Source of the DNA: Roseovarius confluentis
Lineage (GTDB): Bacteria; Pseudomonadota; Alphaproteobacteria; Rhodobacterales; Rhodobacteraceae
Direction of reading: 5' to 3'
DNA: 64,000 nt
Assembly (NCBI RefSeq): GCF_002917925.1
Contig: NZ_PPFE01000007.1
Coordinates: 62,001 to 126,000 of the forward strand
The notes beneath the pieces were generated by a model that was given only the letters and a program-made list of their open reading frames with translations, was not told where the DNA came from and did no database searches. The translations under genes were made by a program, and so were the position numbers. Shown here piece by piece: positions 35,105 through 43,653 of this stretch (the stretch's first letter is position 1; each line of letters begins with the position of its first letter).

Positions 35105-35767
35105 ATGCTGCTCAAGCGCGTTATCATTCCCGTTTTGCTGATCGCCAGCGTCGCGCCGGCGCTGGCCGGTCCCTGGATGCGGGCCGAGGGTGAAACCTTC
35201 TTGAGCTATTCAATCGAGACCGACTTCGAGAACGGCATTTCCGATGGCAGCGGTTTCTACGGCTCGCTTTATGCCGAGCATGGGCTGACGCGCGGCTTGA
35301 CCCTCGGCCTCGATGCGGGCGGCCACGAGGACGACATGTCTAAGGCCATCGCGTTCCTGCGCTGGCCCATCGGCGCCACCGACCGCAGCACGCGCATCGT
35401 CCCCGAATTCGGCCTTGGGATGGCTCGGGAAACTTTCGCGCTTCGGCCGGGTCTCAGCGTCGGACGCGGGTTTGAGCTTGGGGATACACCCGGCTGGCTG
35501 AGTATCCACAGCCGGGCGGTGATCATCGGCAGTTTCGATGGCATTCTGGAAACCGATATCACCTTCGGCCTCAGCCCCCGCCCCGATGCCAAGTTCATCC
35601 TGCAATTACAGACCGGCATCCCGACGCAAAGTGATCCTTACGCCAAGCTGGCTCCATCCTACATACGCCGCATCGCACCGGGCCGCCACGTCGAACTCGG
35701 GCTTGTCGCCGGCGTGGCAGAGGCCGATGATTTCAAGCTGAAATTCGGCCTCTGGCAACAGTTCTGA
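35105..35767 (+). CDS. Outer-membrane beta-barrel-type protein of unknown function
   Basis: 220 residues with signal peptide (MLLKRVIIPVLLIASVAPALA). The rest has repeated amphipathic strands with alternating Gly/aromatic residues (GLTLGLDAGGHE, FGLGMARETFALRPG, ITFGLSPRPDAKF) and ends in FGLWQQF, a C-terminal Phe typical of outer-membrane proteins recognised by BamA. Function unknown. It follows the PG-binding lipoprotein by 58 bases. Confidence 0.7.
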   Translation: MLLKRVIIPVLLIASVAPALAGPWMRAEGETFLSYSIETDFENGISDGSGFYGSLYAEHGLTRGLTLGLDAGGHEDDMSKAIAFLRWPIGATDRSTRIVPEFGLGMARETFALRPGLSVGRGFELGDTPGWLSIHSRAVIIGSFDGILETDITFGLSPRPDAKFILQLQTGIPTQSDPYAKLAPSYIRRIAPGRHVELGLVAGVAEADDFKLKFGLWQQF

Positions 35768-35792
35768 TGCGTTGTGCGACACCTTCCTTGCA

Positions 35793-38087
35793 TCAGATCA
35801 GATCGTCGATCCTGATGCGCATCGTGACCGTCCCGCTGACCGCCTTTTCCCAGCGCAGGTTGACGCTGTCCTTGTTCGGTCCTTCCTTTCCGTCGTAGTA
35901 AGGCACCCCGAAATAGGCCGTTCCATCGGCTTCGCGGATCGCCCCCTCTGCCACGATCGACTCGACCGTCTGCGCCCAGGCCTCGAAGGGCAGCTTGGGA
36001 TGAGGCGACACGACCCATGTCTTCTGCGCGCTGGCCTCGGTATGTTGCATGACCAACGGGTTTTCCACCTGGATATTGACGTTGAAATAGGCGTTGTCCT
36101 CGAAGCGGATGTTGCGGAACCGCTCGAAGTTCATGGTCGCAAAGCTGGTGTCGATGCCCTCGAAGCGGTCAATCGGCCCGTCGATCAGGCGCACCGTGTT
36201 GCCCGTGACCGTCAGCCCGTTGATGAAGTGCCCCGGCCCATACGGTTTCACGGACAGGAAATTGAAAGAGGGCGCAGTGCTCTGGCTGAGGAAAACGTTA
36301 CTGGTGATGGACAAAGCGCTGAACGAAAATTCGCTCGAGAAATCGGGCGCCTCGTCATACTCGTTGGTCCACTCGATCGAACCGTCGCAGATATAATTGC
36401 AGGTGAAGGTGCCCCGGTTGTTGGTCCGCGCCATAACGAAAATTGCGCTGCGCGGCCCCGGATCAGCACTGTCGCCCTGGAAACAGTGGTTGCCCATGAT
36501 GATGCTGGACGATCCCGCCAAAATCGCGAAATGCTTGAAGAAATTGCACCGGCAATTGCGGATCTTGATGTCGTTGCCGTTGCAGTTCATCCCGATCGTT
36601 GTCCGGTCGGGCACCAGCAAAGGACTTTCCCGCGACAAAAACTGGCAGCGGTCGATCATCATGCCCTGGTCGCCCTCGCCGTGGCTGGTGATCCCCCGGT
36701 CGCGCGGCTGTGTGAAGAAACAATCCCGGAAATGTATGGCCGATCCCGCGGGGGGCAGCAGCACGGCACTGCAATCGCCGCCGCACTGGAACTCGACATT
36801 CGATACCGCGAATTTCGAGATCTGCGAGAAGCCGCTGAAATCCCACATATATTTGAACCGTTTGAACGTGTAGTTCTGCGTGCCTTCCGCATCAAAGAGC
36901 GGCTGACTGAGGGTAACGGTCTGGGCACCGACGTTTTTGGAACGCACATAGACCTCTCGGCCAACCCCGTTGCCCGTGACCAGCGAACCGACCTGGATAT
37001 TGGCCACGTTCGCCACGTTGGTCAGTCGCTTGTTGTCGTTGGCGTTGTACGTTGCCTGCGAGGTGACGGTATCGGTGTCCCAGTTCGCCCCCGGAAAAAC
37101 CGAGAATTGCGCGTTCTTGATCACGTGTCGCGTCTTGTAGGTGGTCCGGTTCGGCACGGCGGCCTGCATGTCCACAGGTTCGCGCAGCGCCACCTTGCGG
37201 CCTTTCATGTCCAGCTCCACGTGGCCGGGGTTGTTCAGCAGCGCCTGGTAGGCCTTCTTGAACGCCATCTCGGTTTCACCGCCGAAAGCGTCCACGTATT
37301 TGGAAAAGTCGAAATCGTTGACCAGCTCGAAAATCTTGTCGACCGGCATGGTGACCTCGCCCTCGAACTCGACCTTGCTTTGCATGGTCAGGCTGTCGCC
37401 CAGAAAATACGTACCGGCGGGCACCAGCACGGTCCGGCCATGCGCCGCGGCATCCGCCGCCTCGAACGCAGGCAGGTCATTGGTGCTGCCATCCCCTTTC
37501 GCGCCGTAATCGCGCACGTCCACCAGTCCGACCAGATCGCGCAGGAAGATGCTGGTTACATCCTCAATCCTAATGTCGTCGATCCGCACCACGCCGCCAT
37601 TCGGCCCCGTCAGGTCGATGCCGAAATGGCCATACAGGGGCTCTGTGCCCCAGACCATGTCGACACCGCCGCGGTCGCCGCTGCCGACAATAGCCGTGAC
37701 CTCGACCACCTCGCCATAGTTGGTCAGCGCCACGCTCGGGCCGGTCTCGACCAGGCCGTTGACATGGGCGCCGCCCGCACCGCCGGCCCAGGCCGCGATG
37801 CGCACGTTCGGCAGGTTCCCGGCAATTGCCTTAACCCGAGCGGTGATCTGCAGGTAACAGCCCGGCAGGATCGGCGTCTCGCCCATGTACCGCAGTTTCT
37901 GAACGGCTTGGGTTTTCTGGATCTCCAGCGCCCCGCCGAAATCCTGATCGGCAGGCACGAAGGCGGCGTTGGCCGCCCCGTCATACGTGTCGGACCCCGG
38001 CGTGCCGTTCCCGCTCGACCAGACGTCCAGCCCGTTCGCATAGGCCGGCGGCATGAAGGTGATGCCATCGGTAATTGCCTTGTTCAT
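35793..38087 (-). CDS. Large right-handed beta-helix protein, possible gene-transfer-agent head spike (GhsB-like)
   Basis: 764 residues without signal peptide. The N-terminal ~190 residues (MNKAITDGITFMPPAYANG) form a separate domain. From about 195 the linker RDYGAKGDGSTND opens a pectate-lyase-3/GH28-related beta-helix with repeated short Asn/Gly turns, ending near RIRIDDLI. This is the architecture of phage tail or head spikes that bind surface polysaccharide. The N-terminal domain resembles my memory of Rhodobacterales GTA head-spike proteins (GhsB), which are encoded away from the main GTA cluster. No other phage genes are nearby, so the GTA link is inference. Confidence 0.55.
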   Translation of the reverse strand: MNKAITDGITFMPPAYANGLDVWSSGNGTPGSDTYDGAANAAFVPADQDFGGALEIQKTQAVQKLRYMGETPILPGCYLQITARVKAIAGNLPNVRIAAWAGGAGGAHVNGLVETGPSVALTNYGEVVEVTAIVGSGDRGGVDMVWGTEPLYGHFGIDLTGPNGGVVRIDDIRIEDVTSIFLRDLVGLVDVRDYGAKGDGSTNDLPAFEAADAAAHGRTVLVPAGTYFLGDSLTMQSKVEFEGEVTMPVDKIFELVNDFDFSKYVDAFGGETEMAFKKAYQALLNNPGHVELDMKGRKVALREPVDMQAAVPNRTTYKTRHVIKNAQFSVFPGANWDTDTVTSQATYNANDNKRLTNVANVANIQVGSLVTGNGVGREVYVRSKNVGAQTVTLSQPLFDAEGTQNYTFKRFKYMWDFSGFSQISKFAVSNVEFQCGGDCSAVLLPPAGSAIHFRDCFFTQPRDRGITSHGEGDQGMMIDRCQFLSRESPLLVPDRTTIGMNCNGNDIKIRNCRCNFFKHFAILAGSSSIIMGNHCFQGDSADPGPRSAIFVMARTNNRGTFTCNYICDGSIEWTNEYDEAPDFSSEFSFSALSITSNVFLSQSTAPSFNFLSVKPYGPGHFINGLTVTGNTVRLIDGPIDRFEGIDTSFATMNFERFRNIRFEDNAYFNVNIQVENPLVMQHTEASAQKTWVVSPHPKLPFEAWAQTVESIVAEGAIREADGTAYFGVPYYDGKEGPNKDSVNLRWEKAVSGTVTMRIRIDDLI

Positions 38088-38270
38088 GAATTTCCCTTTC
38101 CGCGCCAGGGGGCCGTCCCCAAGGCGTCACATGTTTGCCAGCCATAGGCGCGAACCGGAGCGCACCCGGGCTTCGGGAAATATCAACGGGGAGTTAACGA
38201 GACCTCAGGACACCGTGACGGTGCCCGACCTTTGGCGGCCTATGCCAATGGCGGTGTGAATTGTACCTAA

Positions 38271-38288
38271 AGTGGGTAAAAACCCACT
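38271..38288. terminator. Palindrome after mrp, possible terminator
   Basis: AGTGGGT-AAAA-ACCCACT, perfect 7-bp arms, about 30 bases past the mrp stop on the minus strand. A second hairpin (TAGGCC/GGCCTA) overlaps the mrp stop codon at 38305-38322. No long T-tract. Confidence 0.45.
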
Positions 38289-38319
38289 ATATCAGGCATT
38301 CTCATAGGCCGAATTGGGC

Positions 38320-39384
38320 CTAAGCCATGCCGCCCTGCACCAGCCGGTTCGCCAACCGCGCATAAGCCTCCGACACCGGACCGTCCTCCAGCGCAACGGG
38401 CCGCCCGGCATCGCCACCCAGCCGTGTGTCGAGGTCGATCGGCAAGGCCCCCAACAGCGGCAACTCCAGCCTCTCGGCCTCTTGCGCCACGCCGCCATGG
38501 CCGAAAATCGCCGCCTCGTATCCGCATTGCGGGCAATGGAACATCGACATGTTCTCGATCAGCCCCAGTACCGGCGTCTTCAGCGTGTTGAACATGTCGA
38601 TCGCCTTGCGCGCATCCAGAAGCGCCACATCCTGCGGCGTCGAGACCACCAGTGCACCGGTGGGCGCCGCCCTTTGGCACAGGGTCAACTGCACATCCCC
38701 CGTTCCCGGCGGCAGGTCCACCAGCAGCACGTCCAGCTCGCCCCAGTCCACTTGGCTTATCATCTGCTGCAAAGCCCCCATCAGCATCGGCCCTCGCCAG
38801 ACAACGGCGCGGTCCTCTTCGATCATCAGTCCGATGGACATCATCTTGACGCCATGTGCCTCCAGCGGAGTCAGGATCTTGCCGTCCGGGCTGCTCGCCC
38901 GATCGGTCACGCCCATCATGCGCGGCAGGCTCGGCCCGTGTATATCGGCGTCCAGCAAGCCCACGCGCCGTCCCGCCCGGGCCAGTGCCACTGCAAGGTT
39001 CGACGCCACGGTCGACTTGCCCACGCCGCCCTTCCCGGACGCCACCGCCAGAATCGACTTCACCCCGCCTGGGCGGATCGACGCGCTTCCGCCCTCGGGG
39101 TGCCGGCCCACCTTCAGTGACGGGGTCGGGGCCTCGGGCGCCTGTGCGGTCAACGCCACCTGCGCCGAAGACACTCCCTCGACCGACAGCGCCGCGCGCT
39201 CGGCGGCTGCTCTCAGGGGCTCCATGTGGCGGGCCATCTCGGCAGTGGGCGCCTCCAGCACGAATCGCACTTCGCTGCCTTCGAGTCGCATCGCACGCAC
39301 CATGTCGCGTGAAATCACGGTACCACCGTCCGGCAATTCAAGCCGTTCCAGCTCCTGGCGCACTTTGTCGAGTATTTCCGTCAT
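38320..39384 (-). CDS. apbC: Mrp/ApbC-type iron-sulphur cluster carrier ATPase
   Basis: 354 residues from MTEILDKVRQELERLELPDG; GGAGG lies 6 bases before this ATG. The N-terminal MIP18-like region (about 1-75) precedes the ParA/MinD-type NTPase: VASGKGGVGKSTVASNLA (P-loop with the deviant Lys), LLVDLPPGTGDVQLTL (Walker B), and a CPQC pair near FHCPQCGYEAA that can bind a bridging 4Fe-4S cluster. It carries and transfers Fe-S clusters to apo-proteins in the cytoplasm. Confidence 0.95.
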   Translation of the reverse strand: MTEILDKVRQELERLELPDGGTVISRDMVRAMRLEGSEVRFVLEAPTAEMARHMEPLRAAAERAALSVEGVSSAQVALTAQAPEAPTPSLKVGRHPEGGSASIRPGGVKSILAVASGKGGVGKSTVASNLAVALARAGRRVGLLDADIHGPSLPRMMGVTDRASSPDGKILTPLEAHGVKMMSIGLMIEEDRAVVWRGPMLMGALQQMISQVDWGELDVLLVDLPPGTGDVQLTLCQRAAPTGALVVSTPQDVALLDARKAIDMFNTLKTPVLGLIENMSMFHCPQCGYEAAIFGHGGVAQEAERLELPLLGALPIDLDTRLGGDAGRPVALEDGPVSEAYARLANRLVQGGMA

Positions 39385-39548
39385 GCCCTGCCTCCATGCA
39401 TCTGCGCCGCCAAAAGTCGCATTTCTGAAAGCAGGCACAACCCCCGTTTCAATCCCGCACAAAAAACCGGCAAATAGATGATATTGCACGCAAAAAATGA
39501 ACTATTCTTCTATGCGCTTCCTGCATAGCCGCGTTGCAGCAAAATCTA

Positions 39549-39576
39549 TTGTGCACGCGCAGCATATCGCTATCTT
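39549..39576 (+). promoter_or_regulatory. Putative sigma70-type promoter for the hairpin array
   Basis: TTGTGC (-35) at 39549-39554 and TATCTT (-10) at 39571-39576 with a 16-base spacer, placing transcription start near 39583, about 45 bases before the first hairpin. A second candidate -35 TTGCAC lies at 39484-39489. Confidence 0.4.
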
Positions 39577-39628
39577 TAACTCAACAGCGAACGAAACGGC
39601 CACCGCGCCAAACGCTCGCTAAAACAAT

Positions 39629-39810
39629 CAGGTGCTTCTCCTCCCGTTTGGCACCTGTTCGGGATACCGCCTCTCCTCCCTTGTGCGGTCCCGGCAAGAC
39701 CTGGGCTCAGAACGAGCCCAACTGTAACGAACGGTCCCTTCCTCCTCCCTGGGACCCGACGTAAAGAACGGCGGCGCCTCTCCTCCTCCCTGGCGTCGCC
39801 GTTTTTTTTT
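39629..39810 (+). ncRNA. Array of four CCUCCUCCC-loop hairpins (anti-Shine-Dalgarno RNA locus)
   Basis: Four consecutive hairpins each display an anti-Shine-Dalgarno loop: 39629-39657 (CAGGTGC/GCACCTG, loop with CTCCTCCC), 39661-39692 (ACCGC/GCGGT, CTCCTCCC), 39733-39756 (GGTCCC/GGGACC, CCTCCTCCC) and 39769-39802 (11-bp stem with one G-U, CCTCCTCCC). A fifth hairpin without the motif (TGGGCTC/GAGCCCA) sits at 39702-39720. The last ends in nine Ts (39802-39810), an intrinsic terminator. The loops match the CcsR sRNAs of Rhodobacter, where four homologous RNAs follow a DUF1127 gene; here no DUF1127 gene is adjacent. Confidence 0.8.
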
Positions 39811-39893
39811 GCGCGACACCATCCTTTCATCTTCCGGACACCTGAACCGGATGCGCCCCGCCGCACGTGACAACGGGGTCAAATTCCGTAAGC

Positions 39894-40166
39894 TCAGTGC
39901 ATGACCCGAGCCGCGCGCCCGCGCCGTCCGCGGGCCATCGCTGCCGCATGCCGCGCCTCTTCCAGGAAATCGACGAAGGCACACGCCGCAGCACTGCCCG
40001 GGTTCTGCACAATTGGCTCGGCCAGCGCCTCGCGCAACACGCGCGCCGTGACGGTCCCCGGATAGGCGAAAACCCATTCCAGGAATCCCAGTCGCGCCAC
40101 GGCCTCGGCCTCCGCGCCGGTGGCGCCGCTGCGCTCCAGTCCATCCATGATCGGTGTCAGGTTCAT
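39894..40166 (-). CDS. 90-residue protein of unknown function under a cobalamin riboswitch
   Basis: 90 residues: MNLTPIMDGLERSGATGAEAE, then AVARLGFLEWVFAYPGTVTARVLREALAEPI, and ending in basic ARGRRGRAARVMH. Predicted mainly alpha-helical, no signal peptide, one Cys. GGAGG lies 13 bases before the ATG and is trapped in a hairpin downstream of the B12 aptamer. No family recognised; it does not look like a known cobalamin-synthesis or transport protein. It is the only gene in this riboswitch unit, ending just before the hairpin array on the other strand. Confidence 0.65.
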   Translation of the reverse strand: MNLTPIMDGLERSGATGAEAEAVARLGFLEWVFAYPGTVTARVLREALAEPIVQNPGSAAACAFVDFLEEARHAAAMARGRRGRAARVMH

Positions 40167-40181
40167 GTCTTCTGCTCTTCC

Positions 40182-40203
40182 TCCGGCCACACCCCGGGCC
40201 GGA
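40182..40203 (-). promoter_or_regulatory. Sequestering hairpin of the cobalamin riboswitch
   Basis: On the minus strand TCCGGCC and GGCCGGA pair across an 8-base loop. The 3' arm runs into the GGAGG ribosome binding site of the 90-residue gene, so folding would block translation. It is placed as the expression platform. Confidence 0.55.
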
Positions 40204-40278
40204 CTGGGGCGAAGGAAAGCCGCGCGAGAACCGCTTTTCGGTCCACCGCCCGTACCGCCCCCCGCGGTTCGACGTTCA

Positions 40279-40445
40279 CCCCAAGGGCTGGTTTCCGGGC
40301 TTGGCGGGGGTGCGGATACGCGCGCCTTCCCGGGGCATCTTGCCCCAGTGGCCCTCTGCGGTATCCCCCATCCTTACCGTTGCGGGGGCAGCGCCGGACT
40401 TTCACCGGCTTCCCAATTCTCCACGGCTTTCGTGGCACCTTCGGG
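40279..40445 (-). ncRNA. Cobalamin riboswitch aptamer
   Basis: The minus strand contains the full class signature: GGGAAGCCGGTG, then TCCGGCGCTGCCCCCGCAAC, GCCACTG, a GGGAAGG element, and the B12 box AAGCCCGGAAACCAGCC at the 3' end. P1 closes CCCGAAGG with CCTTGGGG. Cobalamin riboswitches repress downstream genes when adenosylcobalamin is bound. Here the downstream gene encodes a 90-residue unknown protein. Confidence 0.92.
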
Positions 40446-40534
40446 ACCCTCATCTTGCCGCCAACCGACCTCTGGCGCAACACGCGATTGCGACCTTGAA
40501 GGGCCTCCCGACGACACATGCGTCAAACCAGCCC

Positions 40535-40816
40535 TCAGGCCAGAACGTCGGCCCATTCGGGATGCCGTCGAAACTGCGCCGCGGCAAAGGGGCAAAGCGG
40601 CGTGATCTTGCGGCCCGCCGCCCGGGCATCCTCCACCGCGCGCGTGACTAGCGCCAAGCCCACACCATCGCCACGATATTCGTCCGGCACGCCGGTATGG
40701 TCGATAATCATTCCCGAGCTTCCCAACTTGGAATAGGTCAGCTCGGCCTCCGGTCCGTCACCGATGCGGGTGACATAGCGCCCCTTGCTCTCGCCGTCCT
40801 CGTGTTCGATCTGCAT
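40535..40816 (-). CDS. Small GNAT-type acetyltransferase (YjdJ-like)
   Basis: 93 residues from MQIEHEDGESKGRYVTRIGD, with GGGAGACAGAC before the ATG; the frame extends 50 codons upstream without support. The acetyl-CoA binding loop is PDEYRGDGVGLALVTRAVEDAR, and the C-terminus reads CPFAAAQFRRHPEWADVLA, as in the small YjdJ/DUF family of GNAT proteins. Substrate unknown. It lies between the B12 aptamer and yebC on the same strand; the aptamer begins 89 bases after its stop codon. Confidence 0.83.
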   Translation of the reverse strand: MQIEHEDGESKGRYVTRIGDGPEAELTYSKLGSSGMIIDHTGVPDEYRGDGVGLALVTRAVEDARAAGRKITPLCPFAAAQFRRHPEWADVLA

Positions 40817-40962
40817 GTCTGTCTCCCGTGACCGAGCGCAGGATGCCGCACCGCCGACGAAAGGTCCATCACACTGTACATCGCGTGCCGTATGCACGAC
40901 GCCGGACCAAACGCAAAACGGCGCCCCGAGGGGACGCCGCTCCATGGTCCGGGCCGGCAGGA

Positions 40963-41712
40963 TCACTCCGCCGCCAACTGCTCCATCACCTCATCGCTGG
41001 CCTCGAAATTCGTCGTGACGTTCTGCACGTCATCGTCATCCTCCAGCGCGTCGATCAGCTTCATCAGCTTCTGCATCGCTTCCAGGTCCAGCTCAGTCGT
41101 GGTCGTGGGCCGCCAGACCAGCTTGGTTTCGTCACTCTCGCCCAGCTCCGCCTCCAGCGCGGTGCTGACGTCGTTCAGATCGGTATCCGCACACCACACG
41201 GTATGCCCGTCCTCGCCCGATTCCACGTCCTCGGCCCCGGCCTCTATCGCGGCCATCATCACCGTATCGGCGTCGCCCGCGCCCGCCGGGTAGGTGACCT
41301 GCCCCTTGCGTTCGAACATGAACCCGACAGAACCAGTCTCGCCCAGGTTCCCGCCATGCTTGGTGAAGGTCGAGCGGACCGTGCTGGCGGTACGGTTGCG
41401 GTTGTCGGTCATCGCCTCGACAATCACCGCCACGCCGTTGGGACCATAGCCCTCATAGCGAATTTCCTCGTAATCCTCGCCGTCGCCCGCGACCGATTTC
41501 TTGATCGCCCGGTCGATATTGTCGTTCGGCATCGACTGCGACTTGGCCTGCTTGATCGCAAGGCGCAGGCGCGGGTTCTTGTCGGGGTCCGGATCGCCCA
41601 TTTTGGCGGCAATCGTTATCTCCTTGGAAAATTTGGAGAAAAGCTTTGCCCGCTGGGCATCCTGACGCCCCTTGCGGTGCTGAATATTCGCCCATTTTGA
41701 GTGGCCGGCCAT
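40963..41712 (-). CDS. yebC: YebC/PmpR family translation factor/regulator
   Basis: 249 residues starting [23 protein letters not shown], the invariant YebC N-terminus. Conserved [24 protein letters not shown] follows at about 95-120. Some YebC proteins have been described as DNA-binding regulators (PmpR) and recently as ribosome factors that relieve stalling on proline stretches. Which role applies here is not decided by sequence. No signal peptide. Confidence 0.95.
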   Translation of the reverse strand: MAGHSKWANIQHRKGRQDAQRAKLFSKFSKEITIAAKMGDPDPDKNPRLRLAIKQAKSQSMPNDNIDRAIKKSVAGDGEDYEEIRYEGYGPNGVAVIVEAMTDNRNRTASTVRSTFTKHGGNLGETGSVGFMFERKGQVTYPAGAGDADTVMMAAIEAGAEDVESGEDGHTVWCADTDLNDVSTALEAELGESDETKLVWRPTTTTELDLEAMQKLMKLIDALEDDDDVQNVTTNFEASDEVMEQLAAE

Positions 41713-41870
41713 GACGCGCCTCCGATGACATGTGTAAAGTTCACGCCTCTATAAATCAGGCGCGGGCCGCTGTGCAATCCCGGCAATCGACTGTTGCGCC
41801 GCCGCCCGTTGCCTCTAGGCTGGCCGGACGGGCCGCGCCCGTCAGACCGCTCCGGAAAGACCTCGCCCAG

Positions 41871-43643
41871 ATGACCCAGGACCAGATCATACTCTTCGCG
41901 CTTTTCGGCGGCGTGTTCGCGCTACTGCTCTGGGGCCGCTACCGCTACGATATCGTCGCGTTCGGCGCGCTGATGCTCGGCGTGGTGCTGGGTGTCGTGC
42001 CCACCGAGCAGGCCTTTACCGGCTTCGGTCACCCGGCAACGATCATCGTGGCCCTCGTCCTCGTTGTCTCCGCCGGTCTGGTACGCTCGGGCGCGGTCTT
42101 TCTCATTACCCGGACGCTGGTCGACAGCTCGCGCAGCCTCGGCGCGCATATCACCATCATGGGCGGCATCGGCGGCGTGCTCTCGGCCTTCATGAACAAC
42201 GTCGCGGCACTGGCCCTGCTGATGCCCGTCGATGTCCAGACCGCGCGCAAGGCCAAGCGATCTCCGGGGCTCAGCCTCATGCCGCTTTCCTTTGCCACGA
42301 TCCTTGGCGGCATGGTCACACTTATCGGCACGCCCCCCAACATCATCATCGCCGGCATCCGCGAGGACGCCTTGGGGCAATCCTACTCCATGTTCGACTT
42401 TGCCCCCGTCGGCGCCGTCACCGCGCTTGCCGGTCTTGTCTTCGTCGCCCTCATCGGCTGGCGGCTCATTCCGGCCCGCGACGACAGCGGTCTGCACGCC
42501 GCCGAACTGGCCGATTACCTGGCCGAACTCACCATCCCCGAGGACAGCGCCCAGATCGGCAAGCGCCTCGCAGAGTTGCAGGAGGATGCCGACAGCAACG
42601 ACGTCGCGCTTCTCGGCGTGGTGCGCGACGGCAAACGCCGCTATGGCCGTGCCCGCAACACCATTCTGCAAGCCGGCGACGCGCTGGTGATCGAGGCCAC
42701 GCCCGACGCGCTGGATGAGTTCCGCTCCGCGCTGTCTCTCGCCTTTTCGGACTCCAAGCGCGAGGACAAGGTCCGCGCCGCCGGCGACGGGCTCGACATG
42801 ATCGAGGTCGTGGTCCCCCGCGACGCGCGCATCGCCGGCCGTACGGCGCAGTCCGTGGGCCTGAATTGGCGTCAGCGCTCGGTATTGATGGGCATCTCCC
42901 GCCGCGGCCGCCAGATCCGCGAGCAAGTGCGCAAGACAACGATTCAACCGGGCGATATCCTCCTTCTGCTGGTCCCGCACGAAACCGGCTCGGACGTGAC
43001 CGAGTGGCTGGGCTGCCTGCCGCTGGCCGAACGCGGGCTGAAAGTGACGCAGGACCGCAAGACTTGGGCTGCCATCGGCATCTTCGGTGCCGCCGTCGCC
43101 GCGGCCAGCTTTGGCCTGCTCTACCTGCCTATCGCGCTCGGGCTGGTGGTCATGGCCTATGTGCTGACGCGCATCGTCCCACCGTCGGAGCTCTACACCC
43201 ATATCGAGTGGCCCGTGGTGGTGCTGCTCGGCTCGATGATCCCCCTGGGTGCCGCATTCGAAGAGGCGGGCGGCACCGCCCTGCTCGCGGGCGGCCTCGT
43301 CGACCTGACGGCAGGCTTCCCCGCCTGGGCGATCCTGACCGTGCTGATGGTGGTCACGATGACGCTCTCCGACGTGCTCAACAACACCGCGACCACCATC
43401 GTCGCCGCCCCCGTCGGCATCCAGATGGCCAGCACGCTCGACGTCTCGCCCGACCCGTTCCTGATGGCCGTCGCGGTGGCCGCGTCCTCGGCCTATCTCA
43501 CGCCGATCGGGCACAAGAACAACACGCTGATCCTCGGCCCCGGCGGCTACGCCTTCGGGGATTACTGGCGCATGGGCCTGCCGCTCGAAATCATCGTGGT
43601 TGCCGTGTCCTTGCCGGCGATCCTGGTGTTCTGGCCGCTTTAG
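41871..43643 (+). CDS. SLC13-type permease with RCK (TrkA-C) domains
   Basis: 590 residues from MTQDQIILFALFGGVFALLL; 47 extra upstream codons are discounted. N-terminal helices (about 1-190) lead to two RCK/TrkA-C regulatory domains (about 215-390), then C-terminal helices with SDVLNNTATTIVAAPVG and AYLTPIGHKNNTLILGPGGY. This is the CitMHS/SLC13 anion-permease pattern; likely substrates are sulphate or dicarboxylates. A second copy with the same layout lies at 45771-47549. Confidence 0.85.
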   Translation: MTQDQIILFALFGGVFALLLWGRYRYDIVAFGALMLGVVLGVVPTEQAFTGFGHPATIIVALVLVVSAGLVRSGAVFLITRTLVDSSRSLGAHITIMGGIGGVLSAFMNNVAALALLMPVDVQTARKAKRSPGLSLMPLSFATILGGMVTLIGTPPNIIIAGIREDALGQSYSMFDFAPVGAVTALAGLVFVALIGWRLIPARDDSGLHAAELADYLAELTIPEDSAQIGKRLAELQEDADSNDVALLGVVRDGKRRYGRARNTILQAGDALVIEATPDALDEFRSALSLAFSDSKREDKVRAAGDGLDMIEVVVPRDARIAGRTAQSVGLNWRQRSVLMGISRRGRQIREQVRKTTIQPGDILLLLVPHETGSDVTEWLGCLPLAERGLKVTQDRKTWAAIGIFGAAVAAASFGLLYLPIALGLVVMAYVLTRIVPPSELYTHIEWPVVVLLGSMIPLGAAFEEAGGTALLAGGLVDLTAGFPAWAILTVLMVVTMTLSDVLNNTATTIVAAPVGIQMASTLDVSPDPFLMAVAVAASSAYLTPIGHKNNTLILGPGGYAFGDYWRMGLPLEIIVVAVSLPAILVFWPL

Positions 43644-43653
43644 ACGCCCGGCT

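Noticed and set aside
35793..38087. Prophage remnant
   Set aside because: Only one spike-like gene is present; no capsid, terminase, integrase or lysis genes are nearby.
35772..38147. 791-codon frame on the plus strand
   Set aside because: Complement of the beta-helix gene; its protein lacks domain features, whereas the minus-strand protein has a clear domain order.
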